This document shows, one piece after another, positions 36,022 through 45,184 of a DNA stretch of 64,000 bases. The translations under genes and the position numbers were made by a program. The first letter of the stretch is position 1; each line of letters starts with the position of its first letter. The notes under the pieces were generated by a model that was not told the DNA's origin, searched no databases, and worked only from the letters and a program-made list of their open reading frames with translations. The stretch is from assembly GCF_000238395.3 (NCBI RefSeq), contig NZ_CP011026.1:620001-684000 (forward strand), in the 5' to 3' direction. This DNA comes from Pseudoalteromonas arctica A 37-1-2 (GTDB lineage Bacteria > Pseudomonadota > Gammaproteobacteria > Enterobacterales > Alteromonadaceae).

Positions 36022-36049
36022 TGATCCTAAATTAATTATTGCCCGTATT
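36022..36049 (+). promoter_or_regulatory. ECF11-type (RpoE/ChrR) autoregulatory promoter
   Basis: TGATCC at 36022-36027, a 16-base spacer, CGTATT at 36044-36049. TGATCC with a CGTA-containing -10 at this spacing is the promoter motif of the ECF11 sigma factors that pair with ChrR. It is 34 bases upstream of the sigma gene and predicts a leader of about 28 bases. I found no second copy with correct spacing in the window, which suggests that the whole downstream cluster depends on this one promoter. Confidence 0.8.
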
Positions 36050-36083
36050 ACTTAATACAAAAGCAATAACGGGATAAATTATT

Positions 36084-36707
36084 ATGGTAAGTCAACAACA
36101 GTCACCACGTTGTGAACCTAATACAGGTAAGTACACTGCCATGCCAGAAACGCCGAGTAAAGAGCTCATGCAAGCGCTTATAGATGTTGCGCAATCACGC
36201 GATAAAAAAGCGTTTTCATATTTATTTGAATACTTTGCGCCAAAAATTAAACGCTTTGGAATTAAGCAGTTTGGTGTTGAAGCCCAAGCCATGGAGCTTG
36301 TGCAAGAGACATTAACGTCTGTTTGGCGTAAAGCACATTTGTATCATAGTGAAAAAGGCGCTGCGACTACGTGGGTTTATACCGTTATGCGTAACGCTTC
36401 GTTCGATATGCTTCGTAAAATGAAAAGTAATAAAGAAGAAAATATAAGCGAAGATATTTGGCCGTTACTAAACGACTCACAAGATACGCATCACGAATAC
36501 AGTGATCATTTAGAAGATAAGCAAATTAAGCGTTATTTAGACAAATTACCAATTGCTCAACGCGAAGTGGTAAGAGGCGTTTATTTTCAAGATATGTCGC
36601 AAGAGCAACTTGCACATCAACTTAATATTCCAGTAGGCACGGTAAAATCACGGTTACGTTTGGCCTTGCAAAAATTACGTAATGAAATGGGAGATCAGCA
36701 TGATTAA
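36084..36707 (+). CDS. ECF sigma factor of the RpoE-ChrR (ECF11) group
   Basis: 207 residues from ATG 36084; an alternative ATG at 36141 removes 19 weakly typical residues. Region 2 spans FSYLFEYFAPKIKRFGIKQF to TTWVYTVMRNASFDMLRKMK; region 4 has LPIAQREVVRGVYFQDMSQE and VGTVKSRLRLALQKLR. It directs RNA polymerase to TGATCC-type promoters, including its own at 36022-36049. In Rhodobacter the orthologous system responds to singlet oxygen. The stop overlaps the chrR start by 8 bases, so the sigma and anti-sigma are translationally coupled. Confidence 0.92.
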   Translation: MVSQQQSPRCEPNTGKYTAMPETPSKELMQALIDVAQSRDKKAFSYLFEYFAPKIKRFGIKQFGVEAQAMELVQETLTSVWRKAHLYHSEKGAATTWVYTVMRNASFDMLRKMKSNKEENISEDIWPLLNDSQDTHHEYSDHLEDKQIKRYLDKLPIAQREVVRGVYFQDMSQEQLAHQLNIPVGTVKSRLRLALQKLRNEMGDQHD

Positions 36708-37380
36708 ACATCACCCGAGTGAAACTTTACTGACACAGTATTGCGATGCATCACTTGCTACATCATTGAGTTTAGCCGTTTCTATTCACGTAGACATGTG
36801 CCCTGTGTGCCAAGCTAAAGTAGCTAAAATTGAAGCTAGTAATGCAAATGCATTATTTAGTGAAGAGCCTGGTCAATTTGAGAAACCTCAAACTGAGAAA
36901 TCTGATTTACTTGAAGAATTTGAACTAAATGTTCTCGATATGATCATGTCTGATGATTCTATCGATGAAGTTTACGAAGTAGAGCCTGTCTCTATTAAAG
37001 TGAATGAGCATAACTATCAGCTTCCACGTGCTTTAACACGTATTTCTCATAGCAAATTTACACAAGTTGGTAAACTGGCACGATCTCGCGTTTCGCTTGA
37101 TGATGGTGCGCTGCGTTCTAGCTTGCTACATATTGATGCCGGTGGCGAAATTCCTGAGCATACACATACCGGATTTGAAGTTACTTTACTACTAGACGGT
37201 GAGTTTAGTGATGAAGATGGTAATTACGTACCAGGCGACTTTATTTGGCAAGATGGTAGTCATCAACATACACCTTTAACGAAAGATGGATGTTTATGCT
37301 TTACAGTTGTCAGTAGTGCGCTACATTTTAATAAGGGCTTCAGCAAGTTACTAAATCCAATAGGTAATTTGATTTACTAA
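36700..37380 (+). CDS. chrR: ChrR-type zinc-binding anti-sigma factor with cupin domain
   Basis: 226 residues from ATG 36700. The N-terminal anti-sigma domain binds zinc through His5, His30, Cys34 and Cys37 (HPSETLL, SIHVDMCPVCQAK). This is the same set as in R. sphaeroides ChrR with each position shifted by one. The C-terminal cupin (HIDAGGEIPEHTHTGFEVTL, then GDFIWQDGSHQHTP) carries the second metal site needed for release of sigma under singlet oxygen. The protein holds the upstream sigma factor inactive until the signal. Both metal sites are intact, so a functional switch is expected. Confidence 0.93.
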   Translation: MIKHHPSETLLTQYCDASLATSLSLAVSIHVDMCPVCQAKVAKIEASNANALFSEEPGQFEKPQTEKSDLLEEFELNVLDMIMSDDSIDEVYEVEPVSIKVNEHNYQLPRALTRISHSKFTQVGKLARSRVSLDDGALRSSLLHIDAGGEIPEHTHTGFEVTLLLDGEFSDEDGNYVPGDFIWQDGSHQHTPLTKDGCLCFTVVSSALHFNKGFSKLLNPIGNLIY

Positions 37381-37388
37381 GAGAATAT

Positions 37389-38342
37389 ATGCACACAGAT
37401 ATAATAAAAATAGGTATAAGCGCCTGCTTAGCAGGCGAAAAAGTTAGATTTGACACAGGACATAAAAAGTCAAATTTTTGTATGGATGAGCTAGGTAAAC
37501 ACGTTGAATACACACGGTTTTGTCCGGAAGTAGCTGTTGGTTTACCGATACCTCGTCCAACTATTCGCCAAGTTAAAGTGGGCGATACTATTAAAGTATG
37601 CCGCCCAGATGGCACCGGCGAGGTAGGCCAACAACTTACTGAATATGGTAAAAAAGTTGCTACTGAACAAGCTAAAGAATTAAGCGGATTTGTATTTTGT
37701 GCAAAAAGCCCAAGCTGCGGCATGGAGCGCATTAAAATATACAATGAAGCAGGAACAGGTAATACCTCTGAAGGCGTTGGTTTTTTTGCTGAGCAAATAA
37801 TGAAGCACAACCCATTATTGCCATGTGAAGAAAACGGACGTTTAAACGACATGCATTTACGTGAAAACTTTGTAATGAGAATTTACGTATTTAAAAACTG
37901 GCAAAAATTAGTACAAGAGCCGCTTACGGTTCATAAGCTTACTCAATTTCACTCTCAGTATAAGTACTTGTTGATGGCTCATAACTATCAAGCTTATCGT
38001 GATTTGGGTAACCTGCTGGGGACTTATGTAGGCGACGATATAAATGCAGTTGCTGATGAATATATTTTAGGTTTGATGACGGGTCTTAAAAAGCCAGCTT
38101 CTCGCAGAAATAATTGCAACACGCTAATGCATTTACAAGGTTACTTTAAAACTGATTTATCGAAGGTTGAAAAACAAGAACTTCGTGATGCGATAGATGA
38201 ATACCGCGAAGGTTTGGTGCCATTGTATGTACCACTTACCTTGTTAAAACATCATTTGAAGGTTCACCCAAATGAGTACCTTGAAAAACAAGTGTTTTTT
38301 AACCCTTACCCTCACGATTTAAAACTACGATTTGGTATTTAA
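37389..38342 (+). CDS. DUF523 (TudS-like) and DUF1722 two-domain protein
   Basis: 317 residues. Residues 1-150 are DUF523, with the conserved cysteines in GISACLAGEKVRFD, RFCPEVAVGLPIPR and VFCAKSPSCGM. In bacterial TudS this domain holds an iron-sulfur cluster and desulfurises 2-thiouracil. Residues 165-300 are DUF1722 (YbgA-type: LTQFHSQYKYLLMAHNYQAY). The two domains are often fused and often stand next to photolyase genes, as here. It follows chrR by 8 bases and overlaps the photolyase start by 1 base. Sulfur removal from thiolated nucleobases as a substrate is inference. Confidence 0.88.
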   Translation: MHTDIIKIGISACLAGEKVRFDTGHKKSNFCMDELGKHVEYTRFCPEVAVGLPIPRPTIRQVKVGDTIKVCRPDGTGEVGQQLTEYGKKVATEQAKELSGFVFCAKSPSCGMERIKIYNEAGTGNTSEGVGFFAEQIMKHNPLLPCEENGRLNDMHLRENFVMRIYVFKNWQKLVQEPLTVHKLTQFHSQYKYLLMAHNYQAYRDLGNLLGTYVGDDINAVADEYILGLMTGLKKPASRRNNCNTLMHLQGYFKTDLSKVEKQELRDAIDEYREGLVPLYVPLTLLKHHLKVHPNEYLEKQVFFNPYPHDLKLRFGI

Positions 38343-39736
38343 TGGATACATTATTTTGGTTTAGGCGCGATTTGCGCCTTTTTTCTAATGAAGCGTTAAT
38401 TCAAGCGCTAAACAATGGCGCTAAACACGCCATTTTTTTTGTGTCTGAAAAACAGTGGCAACAACACCAAACTGCGCCTATTCAGATTGACTTACTCAAG
38501 CGCCGAGTTACTTATCTTCAATCTCAGCTTGCTGATTACGGTATTACTTTACATGTTATTGAAGCACCTAGCTTTTCTGATTGTACGCGTGAGCTTATTG
38601 ATTTTTGTAAAGCAAACGATGTAAAACACGTAATTGCTAATACAGAATATGAGCTTAATGAAGTAAACCGCGATAAAGCAATTTTGCACGAATGCGATGA
38701 GCTTTCTATTACTTTTACTTTGTACGAAGGTGATTTAATTGCACCTGTTGGAACGGTCAAAAATCAAAGTAATGAAATGTATAAAGTATTTACTCCTTTC
38801 AAACGAGCATGGTTAAAGCAGTATCAAGATACACACTTTAGTTTGCCTCAATGGCCTTTAACTTCTGAGCCAACAAAATTTGATGAAAGCGGCTTACTAA
38901 AAAGTGATGGATGCTCGGATAAGTGGCCGGTTGACGACGAAACACTTTCTACTGTGGTCGATAACTTTATATGTGACAAACTTACAAGCTACGACGATCA
39001 GCGTGATATACCCAGCGTAAAAGGCACATCAGGTTTAAGCCCGTATTTAGCACTTGGTATTGTAAGCACAAAACAGCTGCTTATTAATATTCAGCAGCGT
39101 TATCCTGATATTTTAACTACGTCAAAAAGTAAAACGTTTACGTGGATTAACGAGCTTGTTTGGCGCGAATTTTACAGGCATTTAATTGCTGAATTTCCGA
39201 AGCTTTCGCGCGGTGATAACTTTAACGAAAAGTATAACGCCGTAGTGTGGCGTAAAAGCGAAAATGAATTTACAGCATGGTGTGAAGGGCGTACAGGTTT
39301 CCCGTTAGTAGATGCTGCAATGCTACAACTAAAGCAAACCGGTTGGATGCACAATCGTTTACGTATGGTTGTTGCGAGCTTTTTAACTAAGCATTTATTA
39401 ATAGACTGGCGCGAAGGTGAGCGCTTTTTTATGCAGCACCTAATTGATGGCGATTTAGCCTCAAATAATGGTGGCTGGCAGTGGGCTGCAAGTACCGGGT
39501 GTGATGCTCAGCCTTACTTTAGAGTTTTTAACCCTATCAGACAAAGCGAGCGCTTTGATCCAACTGGCAAGTTTATCCGTAAGTATTTGCCAGAGCTTGA
39601 AAACGTGCCAGATAAACACATTCATTTTCCACACACTTATTTAGCCGCAATAGGTAAAGATAAGGAATGTTACTGGCCAGCAATAGTTGATCATAAAGCG
39701 GCACGAGAACGTGCACTTGCTGCATTTAAGGTGTGA
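38342..39736 (+). CDS. phrB: Deoxyribodipyrimidine photolyase (class I CPD)
   Basis: 464 residues, close to E. coli PhrB (472). The N-terminal antenna domain (LFWFRRDLRLFSNEAL) is followed by the FAD domain with TSGLSPYLALGIVS, FTWINELVWREFYRH, EGRTGFPLVDAAMLQLKQTG, WMHNRLRMVVASFLTKHLL and the DNA- and FAD-binding stretch DLASNNGGWQWAASTGCDAQ. It repairs cyclobutane pyrimidine dimers using blue light. The start codon shares one base with the stop of the DUF523 gene. In the ECF11 cluster it belongs to the light response arm. Motifs favour a true photolyase over a cryptochrome. Confidence 0.95.
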   Translation: MDTLFWFRRDLRLFSNEALIQALNNGAKHAIFFVSEKQWQQHQTAPIQIDLLKRRVTYLQSQLADYGITLHVIEAPSFSDCTRELIDFCKANDVKHVIANTEYELNEVNRDKAILHECDELSITFTLYEGDLIAPVGTVKNQSNEMYKVFTPFKRAWLKQYQDTHFSLPQWPLTSEPTKFDESGLLKSDGCSDKWPVDDETLSTVVDNFICDKLTSYDDQRDIPSVKGTSGLSPYLALGIVSTKQLLINIQQRYPDILTTSKSKTFTWINELVWREFYRHLIAEFPKLSRGDNFNEKYNAVVWRKSENEFTAWCEGRTGFPLVDAAMLQLKQTGWMHNRLRMVVASFLTKHLLIDWREGERFFMQHLIDGDLASNNGGWQWAASTGCDAQPYFRVFNPIRQSERFDPTGKFIRKYLPELENVPDKHIHFPHTYLAAIGKDKECYWPAIVDHKAARERALAAFKV

Positions 39737-39737
39737 T

Positions 39738-40166
39738 ATGGATAACCAGTTACCAGTAGATAAATTTGTTGAAATATACCAACAGCTTGATAGCACTAAT
39801 CTTGATTTATTGAGTGATATTTACTGTGACAACATACAGTTTATAGACCCAATGCACGAAATTAATGGCATTGTAGAATTGCGCAGGTACTTTGCTAACT
39901 TATACAGCAATGTTAAGCATTGTCAGTTTGATATTAGCGATTCGTTTAATAGCGGAAACAATGCTTTTATTTATTGGACTATGCACTATGCACATCCAAA
40001 GCTTTCATCAGGTAAAACTATTTCGGTAGAAGGTCATAGCAAGCTTATTTTTGAAAATGGCAAAATTATCAAGCACAGAGACTACTTTAATGTGGGCGAG
40101 TTGCTGTACAAACATATTCCTTTACTTGGTAGTGTTATAAAGCTAATTGATAAAAGGGCAGGTTAA
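39738..40166 (+). CDS. SnoaL-like/NTF2-family protein
   Basis: 142 residues from ATG 39738, one base after the photolyase stop; a longer frame starting inside phrB is rejected. The NTF2-like alpha+beta cone is seen: FVEIYQQLDSTNLDLLSDIY, then CDNIQFIDPMHEINGIVELR, and SSGKTISVEGHSKLIFENGK with the closing KIIKHRDYFNVGELL. Family members bind small hydrophobic ligands or act as isomerases. It sits between photolyase and an SDR in the ECF11 operon, which suggests a role in lipid or quinone chemistry. No catalytic residue can be assigned. Confidence 0.85.
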   Translation: MDNQLPVDKFVEIYQQLDSTNLDLLSDIYCDNIQFIDPMHEINGIVELRRYFANLYSNVKHCQFDISDSFNSGNNAFIYWTMHYAHPKLSSGKTISVEGHSKLIFENGKIIKHRDYFNVGELLYKHIPLLGSVIKLIDKRAG

Positions 40167-40168
40167 TT

Positions 40169-40879
40169 ATGATCACACTTATAACGGGTGCTACTTCTGG
40201 TATTGGTGAGCAGTTAGCAATTAAATATGCGCAGTTGGGAGACACTGTTATAGCTTGTGGCCGTAATAGTGAAAAGCTCGCTGAGCTTGCTAAATACGAC
40301 AATATTCAAGCATGTAAATTTGATGCAACTAATCTACAAGACATTAAAGAGTCGACAGTTGGCTTTCCTCATTTTGACCGTGTTATTTTAAACGCGGGTA
40401 ACTGTGAATACATAGATGACGCACGAAACTTTGATAGTGCATTGTTTGAACGTGTAATAAACGTAAATTTACTCTCTATGGGGTATTGCCTTGAGGCGCT
40501 ACTTCCTAAAATAAATTCAGGTGGTCAGCTTGTTTTGGTCAGCTCAAGTGTTACCTATCTTGCGCTACCTCGTTCAGAAGCTTATGGTGCATCAAAAGCG
40601 GGTGTAAGTTACTTAGCAAAAAGCTTAGCTGTTGATTTAGATGATGTTGATGTGACTTTAGTTCACCCTGGCTTTGTGAAAACTCCGCTTACTAATAAAA
40701 ATGATTTCCCGATGCCTATGGCCGTTACCGCTGAAAAAGCCGCAGATTATATGATTAAGGGAATACATAAGCGCCGAAAAGATGTTCACTTTCCGTACCG
40801 TTTTACACTTATATTAAAAGCATTACGTATTTTACCACTCCCAATTTGGCTTAAAATCGCAAAAGGATTAGCCCGTTGA
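40169..40879 (+). CDS. Short-chain dehydrogenase/reductase
   Basis: 236 residues, classical SDR. The nucleotide-binding motif TGATSGIG is at residues 7-14; RVILNAGN corresponds to the NAG motif; the catalytic Ser is in LVLVSSSV and Tyr/Lys in YGASK. The C-terminus after HPGFVKTPLT is hydrophobic (FTLILKALRILPLPIWLKIA), which may attach it to the membrane. It is two bases after the SnoaL-like gene and its stop overlaps the FAD oxidoreductase TTG start by 3 bases. Reduction of a lipid-derived carbonyl is a guess from context. Confidence 0.9.
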   Translation: MITLITGATSGIGEQLAIKYAQLGDTVIACGRNSEKLAELAKYDNIQACKFDATNLQDIKESTVGFPHFDRVILNAGNCEYIDDARNFDSALFERVINVNLLSMGYCLEALLPKINSGGQLVLVSSSVTYLALPRSEAYGASKAGVSYLAKSLAVDLDDVDVTLVHPGFVKTPLTNKNDFPMPMAVTAEKAADYMIKGIHKRRKDVHFPYRFTLILKALRILPLPIWLKIAKGLAR

Positions 40880-42132
40880 AAAAAATAGCAATAATAGGAA
40901 CTGGTGTATCTGGTTTAACATGTGGGCATTTGCTTCATAAACATTACGATGTAACCGTATTTGAAAAAAATGATTATATAGGTGGCCACACTGCAACGGT
41001 TGATGTTGATGTATGTGGCATAAAATACGCAATAGATACTGGCTTTATTGTATTTAATGACAGAACTTACCCATACTTTGAAAAGTTACTATCGCGTATT
41101 GGTGTAGATAAACAAACAACGCAGATGAGCTTTAGTGTTCATAACGAAGCCACTGGCTTTGAATACAATGGCCATACGTTTACAAGCCTGTTTGCACAGC
41201 GTCGTAATATTTTTAGACCTAAGTTTTGGCGATTATTGTACGACATTGTTAGGTTTAACAAATTATGTAAAGCACTACATGAAAAAGATGATTACCAATC
41301 TGATCAATCATTAGGGCAACTGCTTAGCGACAATCACTTTAATGACTTTTTTAAATACCATTATATTCTTCCGATGGGCGCGGCTATATGGTCTACCAGT
41401 ATTAAAGAAATGGAAAATGTAGGCGTTGAATTTTTTGTTAAGTTCTTCTTTAATCACGGCCTTTTAGATGTAACAAACAGACCACAGTGGTATGTAGTAC
41501 CAGGTGGCTCTCGTCAGTATATTAAGCCGTTGATCAGAGGCTTTGCTGATAAAATTAAACTTAATACAGATATTAAATCTGTTACGCGTCAAAATGATGA
41601 AGTAACAATAGAGTTTGCCAATGGTGAATTAAGTAAGTTTGATAAAGTAATATTTGCTTGTCATTCAGATCAGGCGCTTGCACTACTTGGTGATGCTACT
41701 GAGCAAGAAAAATCAGTATTGGGTGCAATAGCTTACACTGAAAACTCAGTTGTGCTGCATACCGATACAAACCTTTTACCAGATAGAAAAGCGGCATGGG
41801 CAAGTTGGAACTACCTACTTAATAACAACACTGATAAAGCAGCTGTTGTTACTTACCAAATGAATATTTTGCAAGGTATACAATCGGATACACAGTTTTG
41901 TGTAACGCTTAATCACCTTGAAGGAATAAGCCAAAGTAAAATTTTGCGCGAGTTTACTTATCATCACCCTGTATTTAACCAAGAGTCAATTGCTGCTCAA
42001 AAGCTTAAACACAGTATTGATGGACAAAACAATAGTTATTTTTGTGGTGCTTATTGGTACAATGGCTTTCATGAAGATGGCGTACACAGTGGTGTAGATG
42101 TAGCCAAGCAACTTGGGGTCGAATTTGACTAG
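40876..42132 (+). CDS. FAD-dependent oxidoreductase (amine oxidase-like), lipid-modification cluster
   Basis: 418 residues from a TTG start that overlaps the SDR stop. The dinucleotide motif IIGTGVSGLTCGHLLHKHYD is followed by FEKNDYIGGHTATVDVDVCG, as in flavin-containing amine oxidase/phytoene desaturase relatives. A conserved block YHYILPMGAAIWSTS and the C-terminal FAD motif FCGAYWYNGFHEDGVHSGV follow. In many bacteria this protein is always linked to DUF1365 and a CFA-like methyltransferase. It overlaps the DUF1365 gene by 8 bases. A role as a fatty-acyl desaturase/oxidase acting on phospholipid chains fits, as in furan fatty acid synthesis, but is inference. Confidence 0.9.
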   Translation: MKKIAIIGTGVSGLTCGHLLHKHYDVTVFEKNDYIGGHTATVDVDVCGIKYAIDTGFIVFNDRTYPYFEKLLSRIGVDKQTTQMSFSVHNEATGFEYNGHTFTSLFAQRRNIFRPKFWRLLYDIVRFNKLCKALHEKDDYQSDQSLGQLLSDNHFNDFFKYHYILPMGAAIWSTSIKEMENVGVEFFVKFFFNHGLLDVTNRPQWYVVPGGSRQYIKPLIRGFADKIKLNTDIKSVTRQNDEVTIEFANGELSKFDKVIFACHSDQALALLGDATEQEKSVLGAIAYTENSVVLHTDTNLLPDRKAAWASWNYLLNNNTDKAAVVTYQMNILQGIQSDTQFCVTLNHLEGISQSKILREFTYHHPVFNQESIAAQKLKHSIDGQNNSYFCGAYWYNGFHEDGVHSGVDVAKQLGVEFD

Positions 42133-42862
42133 TGCAGTGTATTTAGGCGATGTAAAACATCGCCGTTTTGCTGTTAAAGAACATCGTTTTAGTTACCCTT
42201 TGTATATGATGTGGGTAGATTTAAATAACCCTCAACAACTAAATGGTGTGCATAAGCACATAGGTACGTCAGGCTTAAAAGCGTTAAAATTTAATGAAGC
42301 TGATTATCTTAAAGACACCTCAGAACTTGCTAAACGACCTCTTATTGAGCGTGCGCATGATCAACTTGCCAATTTAGGTATTACTGAAACCTTTTCTCAT
42401 ATTTACATGTTAGGGCAGTTTCGTTGTTTTGGTGTGTATTTTAGCCCTGTTAATTTTTACTTTTTTGGCCACAACGACACCCGTTTTAAGTACATGATTG
42501 CTGAAGTGAGTAATACACCATGGAACGAACGTCATTATTATTTAGTCCCTTTAGAAAAAAAAGTGAACTTTAAGAAGGTTTTTTCCGTATCACCTTTTAT
42601 GAATCTGGATATGAACTATCATTGGCATGTTAAACAATCGCCTGATAAAACATTGATACACATTGAAAATAAGCGAAATGAAGAGTTATTATTTGATGCA
42701 ACACTTCGCTTGAAACGTAAAGAACTCACTAACGAAGAGATTAATAAGTTGTTTAAACGTTTTCCGGCCATGACATGGTCTATTTTCAAAGGTATTTATT
42801 ATCAAGCATTAAAGTTGTTTATAAAGCGAGTGCCTTTTTTAGGTCACTCAGGTAAGCCATAA
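42125..42862 (+). CDS. DUF1365 protein, lipid-modification cluster
   Basis: 245 residues from TTG 42125, chosen because GGGG lies 6 bases upstream; TTG 42113 overlaps that site and GTG 42137 is a further alternative. The family start AVYLGDVKHRRFAVKEHRFS, the block YMLGQFRCFGVYFSPVNFYF and the later VSNTPWNERHYYLVP and SPFMNLDMNYHWHV are typical of DUF1365. Its biochemical activity is not known; it always accompanies the FAD oxidoreductase and CFA-type methyltransferase. It overlaps the previous gene by 8 bases and is 37 bases before the methyltransferase. Confidence 0.9.
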   Translation: MTSAVYLGDVKHRRFAVKEHRFSYPLYMMWVDLNNPQQLNGVHKHIGTSGLKALKFNEADYLKDTSELAKRPLIERAHDQLANLGITETFSHIYMLGQFRCFGVYFSPVNFYFFGHNDTRFKYMIAEVSNTPWNERHYYLVPLEKKVNFKKVFSVSPFMNLDMNYHWHVKQSPDKTLIHIENKRNEELLFDATLRLKRKELTNEEINKLFKRFPAMTWSIFKGIYYQALKLFIKRVPFLGHSGKP

Positions 42863-42899
42863 AGCACATAGGTAGTCAGGACAATTAATAGGTATTTTA

Positions 42900-44162
42900 A
42901 TGGATAAAGTGTCGAGCTTAAATTGCGAACAAAGCACTAGTTGGTTAACTAATATATATAAAAAATTAGTGACTAAAGCCTTTTCGTCAATTGAAACAGG
43001 TCAAGTTGTTTTAATTGAAGGAAATGAGCGTACAGTTTTTGGTGATGTATCGTCTGCGTTAAAAGCAACAGTAACGGTTAATGATAAAGCTATGTATAAA
43101 GCGTTTGCGTTATCTGGGAGCGTTGGCGCTGGTGAAGCGTATATTTTGGGGCATTGGTCTTGTGACAACTTAACTTCATTCATTGAGATATTTGCTATAA
43201 ACGAAAAGCAACTCGATGAGTTTGAAAAAAAATTCGCATTTTTTAGTAATATCGCACACCGATTTAATCACATAAAAAACAAAAATTCAGAATCGGGTTC
43301 TAAGAAAAATATTGTTGCTCATTACGACTTAGGTAATGATTTGTACGAATCATTTTTAAGTAAAGAAATGCTTTATTCGAGTGCTGTATATCCTACAAAA
43401 GAAGCGACACTTGAAGAGGCTCAACAATACAAGCTTAAACGCATTTGTGAGCAAGTTGAGCTTCAAAAAAATGATTCAGTAATCGAAATTGGTACAGGGT
43501 GGGGGGCATTTGCTATATATGCAGCCACACATTACGATTGCCATGTAACAACAACAACCATATCTGATGAGCAACATGATTATGTAGCTAACAAGATTGT
43601 TGAACTTGGTCTTGAAAGTAAAATAACATTACTTAAGCTAGATTACAGACTACTAAAAGGTAAATACGACAAGCTTGTTTCTATTGAAATGATAGAAGCG
43701 GTTGGTCATGATTATTTGCCGAGCTTTTTCACTCAGTGTGGTGAGCTCCTAAAAGACGATGGCGCCATGCTTATTCAAGCAATTACTATTGGCGATCAGC
43801 GTTATAAGCACTACTTAAAAAACTCTGACTTTATTCAGCAGTATATTTTTCCGGGTGGATGTTTGCCATCGGTTAACGAAATGAGTGAGCAGATTAAAAA
43901 TAATACCGATATGGTTATTCATACTGTTAATGATATTGGCGCTCACTACGCACGAACATTAGCAGATTGGCGAATTCGTTTTATAAAAAGCTGGCCTGAT
44001 TTAGACCGCTCTAAATTTGATGAACGCTTTTATCGTTTATGGTTATTTTATTTTGCTTATTGTGAAGGTGCGTTTAGAGCCAGAGCAACAAGTACGGTAC
44101 ATTTAATGGCGCGTAAACCTCGTTTTACTAGTGATAACGATGATATTGCGCTCGGTTACTAA
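42900..44162 (+). CDS. Cyclopropane-fatty-acid synthase family methyltransferase
   Basis: 420 residues. N-terminal lipid-facing domain, then the CFA signature NIVAHYDLGNDLYESFLSKE, the SAM-binding motif SVIEIGTGWGAFAIYAATHY and SIEMIEAVGHDYLPSFF; the C-terminus has the conserved FRARATSTVHLMARKP tail. It transfers a methyl from SAM to the double bond of membrane phospholipid acyl chains. It lies in the ECF11 operon, where R. sphaeroides also places CFA-type genes. Whether the product is a cyclopropane ring or a methylated unsaturated chain cannot be decided from sequence. The last 32 bases overlap the DUF2878 gene. Confidence 0.93.
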   Translation: MDKVSSLNCEQSTSWLTNIYKKLVTKAFSSIETGQVVLIEGNERTVFGDVSSALKATVTVNDKAMYKAFALSGSVGAGEAYILGHWSCDNLTSFIEIFAINEKQLDEFEKKFAFFSNIAHRFNHIKNKNSESGSKKNIVAHYDLGNDLYESFLSKEMLYSSAVYPTKEATLEEAQQYKLKRICEQVELQKNDSVIEIGTGWGAFAIYAATHYDCHVTTTTISDEQHDYVANKIVELGLESKITLLKLDYRLLKGKYDKLVSIEMIEAVGHDYLPSFFTQCGELLKDDGAMLIQAITIGDQRYKHYLKNSDFIQQYIFPGGCLPSVNEMSEQIKNNTDMVIHTVNDIGAHYARTLADWRIRFIKSWPDLDRSKFDERFYRLWLFYFAYCEGAFRARATSTVHLMARKPRFTSDNDDIALGY

Positions 44163-44640
44163 TTTTGTTTTATTTCAAGCAGTGTGGTTTTTATCATTGC
44201 TGCTTGAAGCCAATTCGCTACTTTTTAGTGGCTTGATTATTGTTTTAATGTTTTGTTTGTCAAAGCAGAAAAAACAAGACTCCTTACTATTAATTAAAGC
44301 CCTACCTTTAGCACTATTGTTAGAATTTATAGCGGTAAAGTTAGGCTTGTTAGAATTTAAAGTTTATCCCTTCCCTCTATGGCTCGTCTTTTTATGGGCT
44401 GCATTATTACTTTCTTTGAATACCTCTATGGTTTTTTTGAGTAGATTAAAGCTTTGGCAGGCCTTTTTGGTATGTATGGCATTTGCGCCAGCAAGTTATT
44501 GGGCTGGAGCGCGCTTTGAAGTAATAAGTTTAGGTTTACCTTTATGGCAATTCTGGCTCGTTTACGGGGCGCTTTGGTCTACAGTGTTTACTGTTATTCT
44601 TTTCATAAACCAAAAAATCAAGTTATTCATCAATCGCTGA
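44131..44640 (+). CDS. DUF2878 integral membrane protein
   Basis: 169 residues from GTG 44131; ATG 44140 is the more likely alternative and shortens it by 3. About five hydrophobic helices (LFQAVWFLSLLLEANSLLFS, VYPFPLWLVFLWAALLLSLN, LGLPLWQFWLVYGALWSTVF). The sequence pattern fits the DUF2878 family, whose genes travel with CFA-type methyltransferases. It overlaps the methyltransferase gene by 32 bases, strong evidence for one operon. Function unknown; a membrane scaffold or lipid-handling role is possible. Confidence 0.8.
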   Translation: MITMILRSVTNFVLFQAVWFLSLLLEANSLLFSGLIIVLMFCLSKQKKQDSLLLIKALPLALLLEFIAVKLGLLEFKVYPFPLWLVFLWAALLLSLNTSMVFLSRLKLWQAFLVCMAFAPASYWAGARFEVISLGLPLWQFWLVYGALWSTVFTVILFINQKIKLFINR

Positions 44641-44694
44641 TCTTCCACAATTTCTATTTCGTAACATTACCCATTGACTCAAAGGGAGCTTATT

Positions 44695-45183
44695 TTGAAA
44701 TTTTTACTAAAGGCAGTTACTTTTTATTTGCTTACCACTTCAATTGTTTTAGCTAACACACAATTTAATAAAGTAGGCGAAGCACGAATGGAGTATTTAT
44801 TTTGGGATGTATATGACGCTGTGCTATTTACCCCTTCAGGTAATTACAGCGCAGGAACACATCCTGTTAAGTTTAAGCTTACCTATTTACGTGACTTTGA
44901 CGCTAAAGAAATAGTAAAAGCAACAAATGAGCAGTGGGAACATCTTGGAAAAACAGGGCTGGCAGACAAATACGACAGTAAATTGTTGTCTATTTGGCCT
45001 GATATAAAAAAGGGTGACTCACTAACATTAGTGACAAATGAGCAAGGTATGAGCACTTTTTATCATAATGATGAAAAAATGGGTGAAATTGATGAACCTC
45101 AATTTTCGAGTGACTTTTTAGCTATTTGGCTTGATGAAAAAACCTCTGAGCCAAAATTACGAAAGCAATTATTAGGGAATTAA
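44695..45183 (+). CDS. Secreted chalcone-isomerase-like protein
   Basis: 162 residues from TTG 44695, which has AAGGGAGC 6 bases upstream; the TTG at 44674 has no such site. A signal peptide ends at LTTSIVLA|NTQFN. The mature part has the CHI-like pattern GEARMEYLFWDVYDAVLFTP, YLRDFDAKEIVKATNEQWEH and TFYHNDEKMGEIDEPQFSSD. Bacterial members of this fold are fatty-acid-binding proteins rather than enzymes of flavonoid synthesis. Periplasmic location and position between DUF2878 and DUF3833 suggest handling of a modified lipid. Two bases separate it from the next gene. Confidence 0.82.
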   Translation: MKFLLKAVTFYLLTTSIVLANTQFNKVGEARMEYLFWDVYDAVLFTPSGNYSAGTHPVKFKLTYLRDFDAKEIVKATNEQWEHLGKTGLADKYDSKLLSIWPDIKKGDSLTLVTNEQGMSTFYHNDEKMGEIDEPQFSSDFLAIWLDEKTSEPKLRKQLLGN

Positions 45184-45184
45184 T

